A stretch of 64,000 nt of DNA from Laccaria trichodermophora (Eukaryota > Basidiomycota > Agaricomycetes > Agaricales > Hydnangiaceae): contig JACTVC010000018.1 of NCBI GenBank assembly GCA_018417955.1, positions 1,054,001-1,118,000 of the forward strand. Direction: 5' to 3'. The notes beneath the pieces are model-generated. The model was not told where the DNA came from and did not search any database. It worked only from the letters and a program-made list of their open reading frames with translations. The position numbers and the translations under genes were made by a program. How positions within the stretch are numbered: the first letter of the stretch is position 1; every line of letters begins with the position of its first letter. This document shows, piece by piece, positions 1 through 9,030 of the stretch.

Positions 1-5
1 TTCGT

Positions 6-99
6 TTGGCATTCGTATACCGGCAGTACGTGTGTCTACTATTATTGGTCATGGCACCGATGGTCTGCTCAAAGACGGGGTTCGACTCTCCGATGGAGA
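6..99 (+). pseudogene. tRNA-Asp-like gene with intron, array copy 1 (degenerate)
   Basis: First visible unit of the upstream tandem array. The D-arm, an anticodon-loop region reading CTACTAT, an intron-like insert and a T-arm with a TTCGACT loop are all recognisable. The acceptor stem pairs in only about 5 of 7 positions. The array may continue to the left of the window. The Asp assignment rests on the scaffold shared with the GTC copies at 7385 and 7844. Confidence 0.55.
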
Positions 100-269
100 G
101 TAAGTGATAACTGGTTTTTCCTCATGCTTCTTCATACTCACAAGATAGTTTGTTGCATCTGGAATGGGTGAATATGTCCCGTAAAATACAAACATCCCAC
201 CAAAGCTCATTGATTATCACCTAGTACATAGGTATGATCCAATCCTTTGCTCAACTCCCCACATCTAAC

Positions 270-369
270 CCTCCGTTCGTATATTGGCAGTACGTGTGCC
301 TACTAGTATATCAGGTGTCGGAAATCCTTCTCACATGCAGAAAGATCGGGTTCGACTCCCAGACGGAGA
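270..369 (+). tRNA. tRNA-Asp-like gene with intron, anticodon position ACT, array copy 2
   Basis: Acceptor strands CCTCCGT and ACGGAGA pair at 6 of 7 positions. The D-stem, the anticodon stem TGTGC and the loop CTACTA are followed by an intron-like insert, and the T-loop is TTCGACT. The T-stem carries a mismatch, so it may not be functional. It lies about 262 bp downstream of copy 1, in the same orientation. Confidence 0.5.
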
Positions 370-514
370 ATACATTAGTTTCCACTTCTTTTCCTTGTCG
401 TGTCTCAGTAACAACGTGAACCCATCTACTTACTCCTGTACGTTTACTTTTGAAAATTCCACAGGTAACCTCACAAAAATCCTCCTACATCCTGCCCTTG
501 TCCTGCCCTCTAGA

Positions 515-612
515 TCTCCGTTCGTATACCGGCAGTACGCGTGCTATCATCACTGGTGGAGGAAGTGACTACTTAGTATGCACAGAGACTGGGTTCGACT
601 CCCAGACGGAGA
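515..612 (+). tRNA. tRNA-Asp-like gene with intron, array copy 3
   Basis: The acceptor stem is perfect (TCTCCGT with ACGGAGA) and the T-arm is perfect (CTGGG, TTCGACT, CCCAG), which includes a consensus Pol III B-box. One base is missing near the anticodon, so the anticodon cannot be assigned. It lies about 245 bp after copy 2. Confidence 0.5.
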
Positions 613-729
613 GTATGATCATCAAGGGTCAATTTTTTTTTGATTGGTGTGTATATTTGATTTTTGACTTAGACCTGAAAACTACCTATCCAACCCCAAA
701 AAAATTCCTCCCACCTACAAAAATTATGA

Positions 730-810
730 TTGGTCGTGCAAAAGCTCGGTTCGATTGTCAGACGGATAGTGCGTTCTCATGCACGGGCTTCAATTCCGAG
801 ACAAAGGGTT
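730..810 (+). pseudogene. 3' halves of tRNA-Asp-like units, array end
   Basis: Two degenerate 3' halves follow each other. The first has a T-loop and ACGGATA acceptor remnant at about 736-768. The second is a weaker remnant at about 780-808. No matching 5' half is visible, so this looks like the eroded end of the first array. Confidence 0.4.
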
Positions 811-1003
811 CACTTACACTGGGGGGGGGAAGAGTTAGGTAGTACTCCTTTACGCATCTGAGCTCCTCGAGCTTGGATCAGCCAATACGGTTTTTTAAAA
901 GGAGGATTTTTATTGGTGTCTCGCTAACAGCTCGTCGATTCCGATCATTAGTCCGATGACGAGTTACGCTCAACACTTGAGAAAAAAGTACCAGTATTCA
1001 ATC

Positions 1004-1045
1004 TCTTTGTTAGTACATCGATGAGTACACGCACCTCCCCATCGA
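1004..1045 (+). pseudogene. 5' half of a tRNA-Asp-like gene, anticodon position CCC
   Basis: The acceptor 5' strand TCTTTGT, a D-arm, the anticodon stem CGCAC and a loop reading CTCCC are present. They closely match the 5' half of the complete minus-strand copy at 9850-9945. No 3' half follows. Confidence 0.5.
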
Positions 1046-1089
1046 CCACGCAAAGCACTAAGAAACGCTATTCGTCAACACATGCCTCT

Positions 1090-2000
1090 AACCGATTCGG
1101 CGCTCATCGTTGATCCATACCTCAAAGTCCACAATGACAGCTTCCTCAACATCCGCACTCGCAACGTCGACCTGTTGTGGTTATGATGATCAGCATCATA
1201 TGAGTTTTACAACGTGCACATTATGTGACAACGTCCACCCTGCCGTCACCCGCCCGATTGTCATTCTCCTTGATCATGGCCATCGTCGAAGATCAAGCTC
1301 CAAGCCTTCGCTTACATCCCCGCCTTCGTGAGCGGTCGATTCGGAGGCGGAGGAGATTGAATGTCAAGGTGTGAACGTTGTCTCGTCGGAAGAGTCTGCG
1401 TGAAGTGCGTTACGTTATCTTCGTTCATGGAGACCAGTGGATCCTCATCCACCGCTATGCAGGGCAATCCATCTTCTGCAAGGTCGGCACTTCATCGGCA
1501 ATATCCTGTCGTCGAGCTGTGGAGTCAGGTTGAACTGGGAGGAGAGGTTGATGGGCGATGTGTTGGAGATGACGAAGGGTGGGGAGGTGATGTTGACATG
1601 GTGGGAGCGTGTTTGGGTTGGTAGGTCGGATGGGAAGAGTACGCTTGGAGGCGGCGGAGCGTTCCGAAGAGGCACTTGTGTACGAGGAACAGAGTACCAG
1701 ACTCGACCTCCACATCCATCCTATCATCCATGTCCTTCACCTCCTCATCCTCATCCTTCAAAAACGGATCCATATCTTCCTCCGGGTGCAGGCATAGTAG
1801 TGGGCTTCAAGATCGACTTGGACACCGTCGTCGGACGAGGGCGTTTCCGTGGTGGTGGTGTTTGCCTGCTAGTTGGCGGACTAACACTAGAGGAAGGCGA
1901 GGTGATTTGTGATGCTTATTGTTTACGGCGAGTCAAGGGGGACGACAATATCCTAGGTATAGGCCTCATGAGGAGGGTTGGTGACAAGCGTAATAGCGCA
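1090..2000. pseudogene. Relic gene X1, duplicated at 10257-10740
   Basis: From about 1098 to 1515 this stretch aligns with 10267-10722 over most of its length, with many substitutions and small indels. Reading frames open and close between the copies. Fragments such as LQAFAYIPAF and RFGGG can be read in both, so both look like decayed copies of one former coding gene. I do not recognise the family. The remainder to 2000 has overlapping open frames on both strands but no consistent coding pattern. Confidence 0.4.
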
Positions 2001-2009
2001 TGAGCACCC

Positions 2010-2620
2010 CCGCCTGCAGCAGCAACGGAAGAAGGAAACGGAACGACCTTGGCTTGAACACAAGGGTGGTGAGGCAGATCAACTGCCATACGATGTTTCC
2101 GGGTATGAGCAGAGACACTAGCGAGAGAGTGTGTGCATGTCGGCAGTGACTTGCGCTGGATCGACGTTAATCGGGGACGTTGGTCGTATCGAGCAAGCAA
2201 TACCACTTTTGTCACGTGTCCCCTGTCTCTCTGCTCTACTCTAGCTTCAAGTTCCGTAGCGCCTCGAGGCTTCGACAAGGTCAGCTGGGCTTTACGCCAC
2301 TGGGGCAGATTGAGGTGGTGCAGGTAAACTTTGGGAATGTGCTGCTAGCGAGTGAGCCTCGAGGACAATCAAAGGGCTGTATTGGCGACCCTTGTTTCAA
2401 TTTCGCACCCTTGACGACAACCATTTTTCAGATTTCTCTTGTCATTTTTACGATTTCTTGTCCTACGGGTCTGTGTTGGATAGGGGTGGAGGACAATGGG
2501 TGCTGGATATTGCACAATGGTGCGTTGAGTATCACAGCAGACTTTTGAAATTACCCACATCCGTCTCGCCAGCTGAATATGATTCTCGTGTTAACATGCT
2601 TCCAAACGTCGCATCTGTAA
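2010..2620. other. Intergenic stretch without a supported gene
   Basis: Short open frames exist on both strands. None shows a recognisable motif or splice-joined continuation. The longest plus-strand frame runs into the tRNA-like units downstream and is not credible as protein. Confidence 0.4.
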
Positions 2621-2623
2621 CCA

Positions 2624-2713
2624 TCTCCGCTTGTACATCGGAAAGTACATGTGCACAAGTACCACATCATAATCTCGGACACACAGAAACTGGGTTCGAC
2701 TCCCCGGCGGAGA
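2624..2713 (+). pseudogene. tRNA-Asp-like copy 5, start of second array
   Basis: The acceptor stem TCTCCGC with GCGGAGA is perfect and the T-arm is CTGGG, TTCGACT, CCCCG. The anticodon region is degenerate. Its D-arm resembles the scattered 6.9-10 kb copies more than the array copies. Confidence 0.5.
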
Positions 2714-2878
2714 TTTACCCACTAGCGTTGGGTTTTATCTCTCTTTTTTTTCTCTCTCATCATCAATTACAGCAACCATCGTTTCAATTGTGCAACACCA
2801 ATACCCCCAGCTTTCCAACCAATTGGCACGTACAAAACACCTCCCCTTCAACACCGCATAAACCCTCCCACATCCAAC

Positions 2879-2972
2879 CCTCCGTTCGTATACCAGCAGT
2901 ACGTGTGACTACTATGACCGACAGAAAGAGCAAGTACGCGCACAAAGACTGGGTTCGACTCCCAGACGGAGA
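2879..2972 (+). tRNA. tRNA-Asp-like gene with intron, anticodon position ACT, array copy 6
   Basis: The acceptor stem pairs at 6 of 7 and the anticodon stem TGTGA with GCACA at 4 of 5. The loop is CTACTA and the T-arm is perfect with a consensus B-box. Spacing to the next copy is 237 bp. Flanks share a conserved ~150 bp spacer with the other array units. Confidence 0.55.
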
Positions 2973-3115
2973 AGATATAGCAGTGCCGCGGCGAAGACCA
3001 ATTTTTACATCGTGCGTCACAGCTCCCTCGATTTGGACCTGCAATTGGCAATCACAAAACACCCACCCATTTACCTAGCTCCCATTCAAGCCCGCAGAAC
3101 CCTTACACATGTAAC

Positions 3116-3213
3116 TCTCTGTTCATATACCGGCAGTACGTGTGCTACTATTTCCACACGATTTTAAGGAATATATGGTACGCGCAAAGACTGGGTTCGA
3201 TTCCCAACAGAGA
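3116..3213 (+). tRNA. tRNA-Asp-like gene with intron, array copy 7
   Basis: The acceptor stem TCTCTGT with ACAGAGA is perfect, with compensated changes relative to copy 3. One base is missing in the anticodon loop and one at the end of the T-stem, so function is doubtful. Confidence 0.5.
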
Positions 3214-3361
3214 TATTGGAGCACACCCTCTTTGGCCAATTTTTACATCTCGCATCCGAGTCACAGTCCCCTCGATTTGTACCTGCAATTGGCGATCACA
3301 AAACATCCACCTACCCACCCACCTCCCATTCAAGTTCCACGTAAACCCTCCCACATGCAAC

Positions 3362-3455
3362 CCTCTGTTCGTATACCGGCGGTACGTGCGCCTACTATTC
3401 TGCATTGCAAGAAGGCTTGTACGCGCAAAGACGGGGTTCAACTCCCTGAAGGAGA
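3362..3455 (+). pseudogene. tRNA-Asp-like gene with intron, anticodon position ACT, array copy 8
   Basis: The anticodon loop CTACTA and its stem are kept. The T-stem and the 3' acceptor strand carry several mismatches, so this is probably a pseudogene. Confidence 0.5.
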
Positions 3456-3621
3456 GTAAATGACAAGTATTTTTCATCATTGTCTTGTCATTACGCATAT
3501 TCACAACATTTTCCCCCATTTTCACTGCTTGCTGATGAACAGTGCTTGCAATTGTGCAATCACAAAAGACCCGCCGACCCACCTCCCATTCATGGCTCGC
3601 ATGAACCCTCCCACATGATAC

Positions 3622-3721
3622 TCTCTGTTCGTATACCGGCAGTACGTGTACCCACTATCCATGTCCAGTGCCAGAAGATAGCTGGTACGCACATAGACTA
3701 GGTTTGATTCCCAGATGGAGA
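3622..3721 (+). pseudogene. tRNA-Asp-like gene with intron, anticodon position ACT, array copy 9
   Basis: Acceptor strands TCTCTGT and ATGGAGA pair partly. The loop CCACTA places ACT at positions 34-36 but lacks U33. The T-loop is TTTGATT. It is probably degenerate. Confidence 0.5.
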
Positions 3722-3868
3722 GGTTAGTTGATCGATCGCTTCTTTTTCCTGTCACCGCTTGCTAATGAACAGTACTTACTTCAAGCTTCAAGTCGCAACT
3801 GCGCAGTCACAAAACACCCACCCATCCACCTCCCATTCAAGTTCCGTCTAAGCCCTTACACATCCAAC

Positions 3869-3979
3869 CCTCCGTTCGCATAAGGGCACTGGCAGTCCGT
3901 GTGCCTACTATAGGTCTACTATCTGTGTCTGCATTAGAAGAAGTACGCGCAAAGACTGGGTTCAATTCCCAGACGGACA
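3869..3979 (+). pseudogene. tRNA-Asp-like gene with intron, anticodon position ACT, array copy 10
   Basis: The anticodon stem TGTGC with GCGCA pairs fully and the T-arm is perfect. The D-arm carries a short insertion and the last acceptor bases are changed. Confidence 0.5.
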
Positions 3980-4126
3980 CTCACAAAGGGCATGTCAACC
4001 AGTTTTTACATCACGCGTCATAGCTCCCTCGATTTGTATTCCCAGCTCCCCAACCTATTGGCAATCACAAAACACGCACACACGCACCTCCCATTCAAGT
4101 TCCGTGTAAGCCTTCCCACATCCAAC

Positions 4127-4165
4127 TTTCCATTCATATACCGGCAGTACATGCACTCAACAGCT
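4127..4165 (+). pseudogene. 5' half of tRNA-Asp-like unit, array copy 11
   Basis: The 5' acceptor strand and D-arm match the array units at the expected ~257 bp spacing. The sequence then switches to unrelated DNA (the repeat that begins near 4205). This marks the downstream end of the array. Confidence 0.45.
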
Positions 4166-4204
4166 GTTAAGCTAATTCCCCTCACGCGATGCGAAACTCA
4201 TAAC

Positions 4205-4890
4205 TCGTTGCCACCAATACTCAGGTTGATCGACATCTTTCTCCCCTCCTCCCTCCACGCAATCCCCTGGCTCATGCACTTGCACACTCCCTACACCATC
4301 TACGCACTCCCAGTTCTATTCCTCTTTGTATGGGTGCCCAGCACAATGGTGGGAAACATAGATACATGGGCGCGCCCGATTTGCGTTCCTGGAATTTGTG
4401 TTGCTTAGTATATGCGCGTGGCTGAGGTGAGGTGAGGTCATGAAATTGGAAATGAATACAGACGTATACGTGGTTTCCAGCAGGAGAGAAAGAACAAACA
4501 GAAAAAGAGAAGGCATGTGGGTGAAGAGGGAACTGGGAAGAAGCAGAGAAACGGAAGGGAGACAAATGTCTATGAGACGTTTCGTTGACACAAGCAAAGA
4601 TCGGCCGCGGCCTCGTTGCTGACTCCAACTGATTCCTCGTTTGAGCCCACGAATAGAGAAAGCTGTTCCCGGCTCTTCTTGGACATCAGAACGTGGCCTT
4701 ACTTGTCAAAAGGTCTCTCAACGCTCAAATGAGGGGATGGAAATGACATATACATCGGAAACGCTTGATGCTGGCATGGCCATCGGTGGACAGGGACTCT
4801 GAGTCTCAGGGAGGGAGTGAAGCAGGCCAAGCACTGCGTCCCCGTTAGAACTTAGAAAGCAGGTGGCGGGCAACAGGTGGTCTGTGCGCA
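4205..4890. repeat. Dispersed repeat R2, copy 1 (second copy 9030-9800)
   Basis: This block aligns over about 680 bp with 9030-9800. Shared landmarks include TCGACATCTT, CGCGCCCGATTTG, GTTGCTTAGTATATGCGC, a GAGGTGAGG tract, TTTCGTTGACAC and GGTCTGTGCGCA. Open frames in the two copies encode similar peptides (for example ARPICVPG), but both copies diverge with indels further on. I recognise no family. It could be a decayed gene or a mobile sequence. Confidence 0.55.
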
Positions 4891-5072
4891 TCTTTGATCA
4901 GCAAGCACGTCGTGAGAATCCTCAGTGCTCAGTGCTAGCTCATCTTTCTCATTCACTCTCTTAGGCAGTGGGTCTCAGAAATCCGCGCACATTGACCGGC
5001 AGGACACAAAAGTATGTTTCCTGAACAATCCCTTCAAACCCTGTTGAAGAAGGCCTCAAGGCCACACAGAGC

Positions 5073-6578
5073 ATGGAAGTCCAACATTCAACCGTCCCAT
5101 TCAATGGGTTCCCTCGGCCACCAATCAGGCCCTATGACGTTCTTTTCCTCCTAACAACAATCGGTTTTGGCATCGCAAAAGCTGTGACAGCTTCCGGTGG
5201 TTCAACTATCGCGCCCACCACCCTAGAATGGGTCGGTAGCGTCGTCATCTTCATCTTGCAAGTTCTCTTCTCACAACCCAACTTTAAGCATCTGACATAT
5301 TTAGATTTTACGTGATTGGATGGTACAAGTCTCATGAACCAAAAGCCAAATGGCTGGAATGGATCTTCAACACGAAGTCGCAACACTTTCCCCACAATTT
5401 ACGCAAGCCAACATTGGATCCTACGAATGAGCCGCTGGCTTTGGAAACCAGATATACACCAATCGTCACGGGAAATAGGATTTTTGTGACCATTTCTGTT
5501 CTATGTTTCGGTGTCTCGAAGGCGATTGTCACTTATCGCGGGCTCCCCACGCCAGCCAATACGCTCGACTGGGTCTTCGCAGTTGTGTTTTCGTCTTTGT
5601 AAGTATATTTTCCTTCCCATCAAGCGAAGTGGAAAGTGCTCATATTCTGGTAGAATCTACTGTCTCGAAATGTACCAAGATGAAGCTGCCTATGCTTGGC
5701 CGTCCGTCTTTCAGACCGAATATCAGTCTCCCCTCTACGCAGGTTTGTAATGTGGCAGGTATCCAGCTATTTTTCTCACCCAATGTACAGGAACGACCTT
5801 TCTTGGAATAACACTCATGTTTTCCATAGGACTCCTTGTAACCTCTTTCTGGATGATCCTTATTGGGTACTCCCTTGTGCTTCTTTGGAATTGGGTCCCC
5901 GACAAGCCACCTGCGGAGCTACCTTTGCCCCCTTCTCTTGATTATATCCATTTCATCAGCTGTAAAATCTTGTGGGGCTGCTTCACAGCAATTGCTTTAC
6001 CCATTTCGCCACTTATAATGTCAGGTGTCAGCATATTCGCAACTTTCGATCCCATGCGGAGCTTTTTGAGACTAATTTGGCGATCCGTGCTTGTCTCCGT
6101 TGCCTCTACGTCTCGCTTCTTCAATGCCATCTCAACAGAAATCACAGCTTGGGGCTCTGTGTTAAACACCTCCAGGCCCCTCAGACAAGGAGTGTCCTCG
6201 GCATTTGTTCGTGTTGGCTTCATCCCTCTTTTCCAAACTGCAGCCAAATCTCTGTCCGAAACTATGTTTGCTCAAAGAATATTCCAATTTTGTGAGTGAA
6301 CATTCATCACATTATGCATTGCTTGATCATTTGTCATTGTAGTCAAGCGGATTAGCTTTTTATCCGGCTTCAGCCTTCTACTTAGCTTTGTCCTCGCCAT
6401 AGTTGCACCAATTGTGCCCATTGGGCTTTGGATCCCCACCACAGCTCTGCACGATTTTGCCGACTTGCCCCGTATACTTCGCCTATTTTTCACCTGCGGC
6501 TTGATCTCGATGAGTATTATTTCTGGCGCAATCTTCGTCGGAATTTTTTATTCTACTGAACAACTCAATGCTTCGTGA
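5073..6578 (+). CDS. Multi-pass membrane protein of unknown function, with an internal duplication
   Basis: Proposed exons are 5073-5257, 5305-5598, 5654-5742, 5791-6291 and 6343-6578. They join in one frame from MEVQHSTVPF to STEQLNAS and give about 434 residues. The first intron needs a GC donor (GCAAGT); all others are GT-AG. The N-terminal half contains two similar modules, each a hydrophobic helix with (F/S)GxxKAV/I, then a Leu-Glu/Asp-Trp-Val motif, then an aromatic cytoplasmic stretch (VIGWYKS and IYCLEMYQ). The C-terminal half has about four further hydrophobic segments. I do not recognise a named family. A decayed copy, including flanking DNA, lies at 12610-13570. The start is the first in-frame ATG and nothing upstream extends it. 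Confidence 0.7.
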
Positions 6579-6975
6579 ATTGTGAAGTGGCCTCCCAGCG
6601 TTGTTAACATCACGTTGTCATTAGTAGTTCATTATACTTACATGATTTACAATCCAGCGCTAATGACTAGACACAAGGAACTAGTGGGCATTCCATCATT
6701 GACAACTAGTGGGTGACAGGACTATATTAGAAGAAGGAAAGAGAAAAACCTTCGCGCCAACGGATTAAAACCAAAATTGAGAAATTCACTCAAGCTTCCT
6801 CCCTGACATCAATCCCACCTCCTAAACTGAATCCCACCTCTTACATTTAAGTTTTACGGAGATGACGCTGGACTAAGCGTGTTTGCGAGCAAAGGAAGGG
6901 GAGTATCATTATGTACATCATCTCAAATTGTCCGATATCCATTCAATAGGTCGGCAAGCCATAGAATTTTAACCA

Positions 6976-7072
6976 TCTCCGTTGGTACATTGGTCAGTGC
7001 ATGTGCTTTCAATGACAGGAACAGTGAAAAGTTATTGACGCACAAAAACTGGGTTCGACTCCCAGACGGAGA
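6976..7072 (+). tRNA. Structurally intact tRNA-Asp-like gene with intron, anticodon TCA
   Basis: All four stems pair. Acceptor TCTCCGT with ACGGAGA is 7/7 and D-stem GTAC with GTGC is 4/4. Anticodon stem TGTGC with GCACA is 5/5, and T-stem CTGGG with CCCAG has loop TTCGACT. The variable loop is 4 nt, as in tRNA-Asp. The anticodon loop reads T-T-TCA-A, so positions 34-36 are TCA, which would read UGA codons. An intron of about 25 nt follows position 37, the usual place. The discriminator base is T instead of the G normal for tRNA-Asp, so charging and function are open. Confidence 0.6.
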
Positions 7073-7384
7073 TATGAGCCATGGGATTTGTTATTTTTCC
7101 CCCCGTCGCGCTCACCGAAATAAATTCAAATGCAGACCGCTGCGCCGCCGATTCTTGGACTCGGAGCTTGATATTATTGCACAATGCAGGTGGGTGTATC
7201 CCAATATGTTCTGATACGAATGTAATTTGGCAAAGCTCTTTCCCCATTGTAAGATTGCCTGTATCGTAGAATTGCCTGTGTATTTACAATGAGAAAAAAA
7301 AAAACTCTTATCTCCATGCCCCTTGCATCGTAATCAAGAACTCTACCTTTGACATCGGAACATAAATCACACCTCCCTTCAGAA

Positions 7385-7481
7385 TCTTTGTTGGTACATC
7401 GGTCAGTACACACATTTGTCATGGATTGGGCATTCAATGTTCTTTACGCGTGAAAGCTGGGTTCGACTCCCAGGCAGAGAG
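7385..7481 (+). tRNA. tRNA-Asp(GTC)-like gene with intron
   Basis: Acceptor TCTTTGT with GCAGAGA pairs fully (with wobbles) and D-stem GTAC with GTAC is perfect. The anticodon stem pairs 4 of 5 and the loop carries GTC at 34-36. An intron follows position 37. The T-arm is perfect with a consensus B-box. The GTC anticodon and the TTGGTACATCGGTCAGTA D-region tie the whole family to tRNA-Asp. Confidence 0.6.
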
Positions 7482-7610
7482 TAAGTAGTGTGGGAGCATT
7501 GCTAATTTTTCTCCATAAGCCCGCTGTAATAAACCGGAAAGCACTGACGAGCGCTTTTTCTATTCCTTTGTCACGGTTGAAATCCCAACAAAGACTACCA
7601 CCATAACCTC

Positions 7611-7720
7611 TCTTTTGGTGTATTATTGGGTGTACTTACACACGCATTCAATCACAAAAGCATTACGTGACACAACTATTGAAATGTGAGAATTGGGTTC
7701 GCTTTTGAGGCAAAGAGATT
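7611..7720 (+). pseudogene. Degenerate tRNA-Asp-like copy
   Basis: A 5' part resembling TCTCTTTTGGTGTATTATTGG and a 3' part with GGGTTCG and AAAGAGA are recognisable. The anticodon and T-arms no longer pair. Confidence 0.4.
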
Positions 7721-7843
7721 GGTAATGATTAATGACATCCCATCTTTCAAATTTGAATCGCTAGAGGTTTTACGTCCAATGCAAGGCCATCACACATTTC
7801 CCGAGCCAGGTTCCACACCTGCCATACACCCCAATATTCAACG

Positions 7844-7941
7844 TCTCTGTTGGCATATTATTGGTCGGTACGCGCGCCTGTCATCTGGAATTCTTTATGT
7901 CCTCTCGTGCGTGAAAGCTGGGTTCGATTCCCGGACAGACG
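7844..7941 (+). tRNA. tRNA-Asp(GTC)-like gene with intron
   Basis: The anticodon stem CGCGC with GCGTG pairs 5/5 around the loop CTGTCA, giving anticodon GTC. The intron is about 20 nt. The T-arm CTGGG, TTCGATT, CCCGG pairs with one wobble. The acceptor stem has one mismatch and the D-loop carries about three extra bases. It is the closest copy to a normal Asp gene in its anticodon arm, but may still be a pseudogene. Confidence 0.55.
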
Positions 7942-8173
7942 CTTACTTGCACGAAAAAGCATGATATTCTTTTTGGTGCTTCCTACATTTCTCAAGCTAT
8001 ACGCGAAGAAGAATCTGAGCGAATGGCCACGCCTGTCACATTTCCAGTGATCCTAATGGCACACGCCCTATCGCATCTAGACTCGACGCGGGCTACACGC
8101 GTTAATAACCCCATGAGACGCCAACATTGACCTACCCATACAAAAGGTTGTGAATCTTGGAAGACTTTTGAGT

Positions 8174-8271
8174 TCTTTGTCTGGGGATCGAACCCAGCTT
8201 TCGCGCATGAGACGCAGCGGATTCATGAATCTCATTACAGGCGAGTGTATTGACCAATATACGAACAAATA
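8174..8271 (-). tRNA. tRNA-Asp-like gene with intron, anticodon position GTA
   Basis: Read on the minus strand, acceptor TATTTGT with ACAAAGA pairs 6/7, D-stem GTAT with ATAC 4/4 and anticodon stem CTCGC with GCGCG 4/5. The loop is CTGTAA, so 34-36 reads GTA (the Tyr anticodon). The intron is about 30 nt. T-stem CTGGG pairs with CCCAG around TTCGATC. The body is Asp-like, not tRNA-Tyr-like. Confidence 0.5.
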
Positions 8272-8404
8272 TATTCAGAGTCCCTTCTGAAAAAAGTTAT
8301 TTATGTAGCTGAGGTGAAGGGTGAAATGAATGCGACAGGGTACCAATCGGCCATGGACTGGGGATATCGATGTATCGAATGACATAAATCCACCCCCTTT
8401 TTAT

Positions 8405-8500
8405 GAAAGGAGCATTCAATGCATCCATTCAAACAGTCGTCTGACGGAGTTTGATCGAGCCCACGCGCGAAAGTTGGGTTTGAATCCCAAAGAGAGGTTA
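8405..8500 (+). pseudogene. Degenerate tRNA-Asp-like copy
   Basis: A 3' half with GCGCGAAAG, a T-stem TTGGG/CCCAA and an AGAGA acceptor remnant is visible. The 5' half is barely recognisable. Confidence 0.35.
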
Positions 8501-8559
8501 CAACGTTCACCAAGCAAAGGCCGCCAGCATTTTTATGGAAGAGATCTTGAGGGTGGTTG

Positions 8560-9030
8560 ATGGCTGACCATTAGTTTGATGACAATTTTCAAATGCAAAA
8601 GAAAATCATAGAGATGACTCCTTCTCCCTGCTGTCTCCTAGAGTGGCTGCGAAGCCGAATATTAACCCAGATGCTTCAATTCGACCCTCCACCCAGAAGC
8701 CAATTTATATGCTCGAAAGATGAGGCATACTAGTTGGATGCAGTGACAATTGAGTGACAAGGGATTAAGCCAAAAGTTGCAAGGATGCATTCTTGACGTG
8801 GCTCTGTAAATTTGTGTAATCCCCATGACCATCTGTTATTTATAGAGTCGGCCCGGCCTCGGTCCCACAGCTTACCCCAGATTTGATAAGCGGTCGCGTA
8901 TCTCCCTCGATCATTCCCCCAATCACAGTCCTTTTCAACGTTCTGACAACAGGGAATGGCTACGAGTGTACAAGCCTCCTGTACTGTATATAAATGAGCG
9001 AAGTAACAGATAGAGCGGCACGAGTCCCCA
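8560..9030. other. Intergenic stretch, nothing recognised
   Basis: No open frame with coding character, no tRNA-like unit and no inverted repeat was seen between the degenerate copy at 8500 and repeat R2. Confidence 0.4.

Larger units (their letters stand above)
2870..4165 (+). repeat. Tandem array, ~250 bp unit (tRNA-like gene plus ~150 bp spacer)
   Basis: Unit starts at 2879, 3116, 3362, 3622, 3869 and 4127 are spaced 237-260 bp apart in one orientation. The spacers also repeat: most contain a run meaning 'caattg..gc-atcacaaaacaccca' and 'cccattcaag' shortly before the next tRNA-like start. The same unit occurs at 6-612. Unequal crossing-over is the likely origin. Confidence 0.8.

Noticed and set aside
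2392..3078. 228-codon plus-strand open frame
   Set aside because: It runs through two tRNA-Asp-like units and the array spacer; the translated text is that of tRNA sequence, so it is fortuitous.
6..4165. CRISPR-like or satellite repeat array
   Set aside because: The repeats are ~250 bp with conserved spacers and a tRNA fold inside, in a eukaryotic genome. This is a gene-unit tandem array, not a CRISPR.
8174..8271. Genuine tRNA-Tyr (GTA) gene with its usual intron
   Set aside because: The anticodon position is GTA, but the D-region, T-arm and acceptor match the Asp-like family around it, not tRNA-Tyr.
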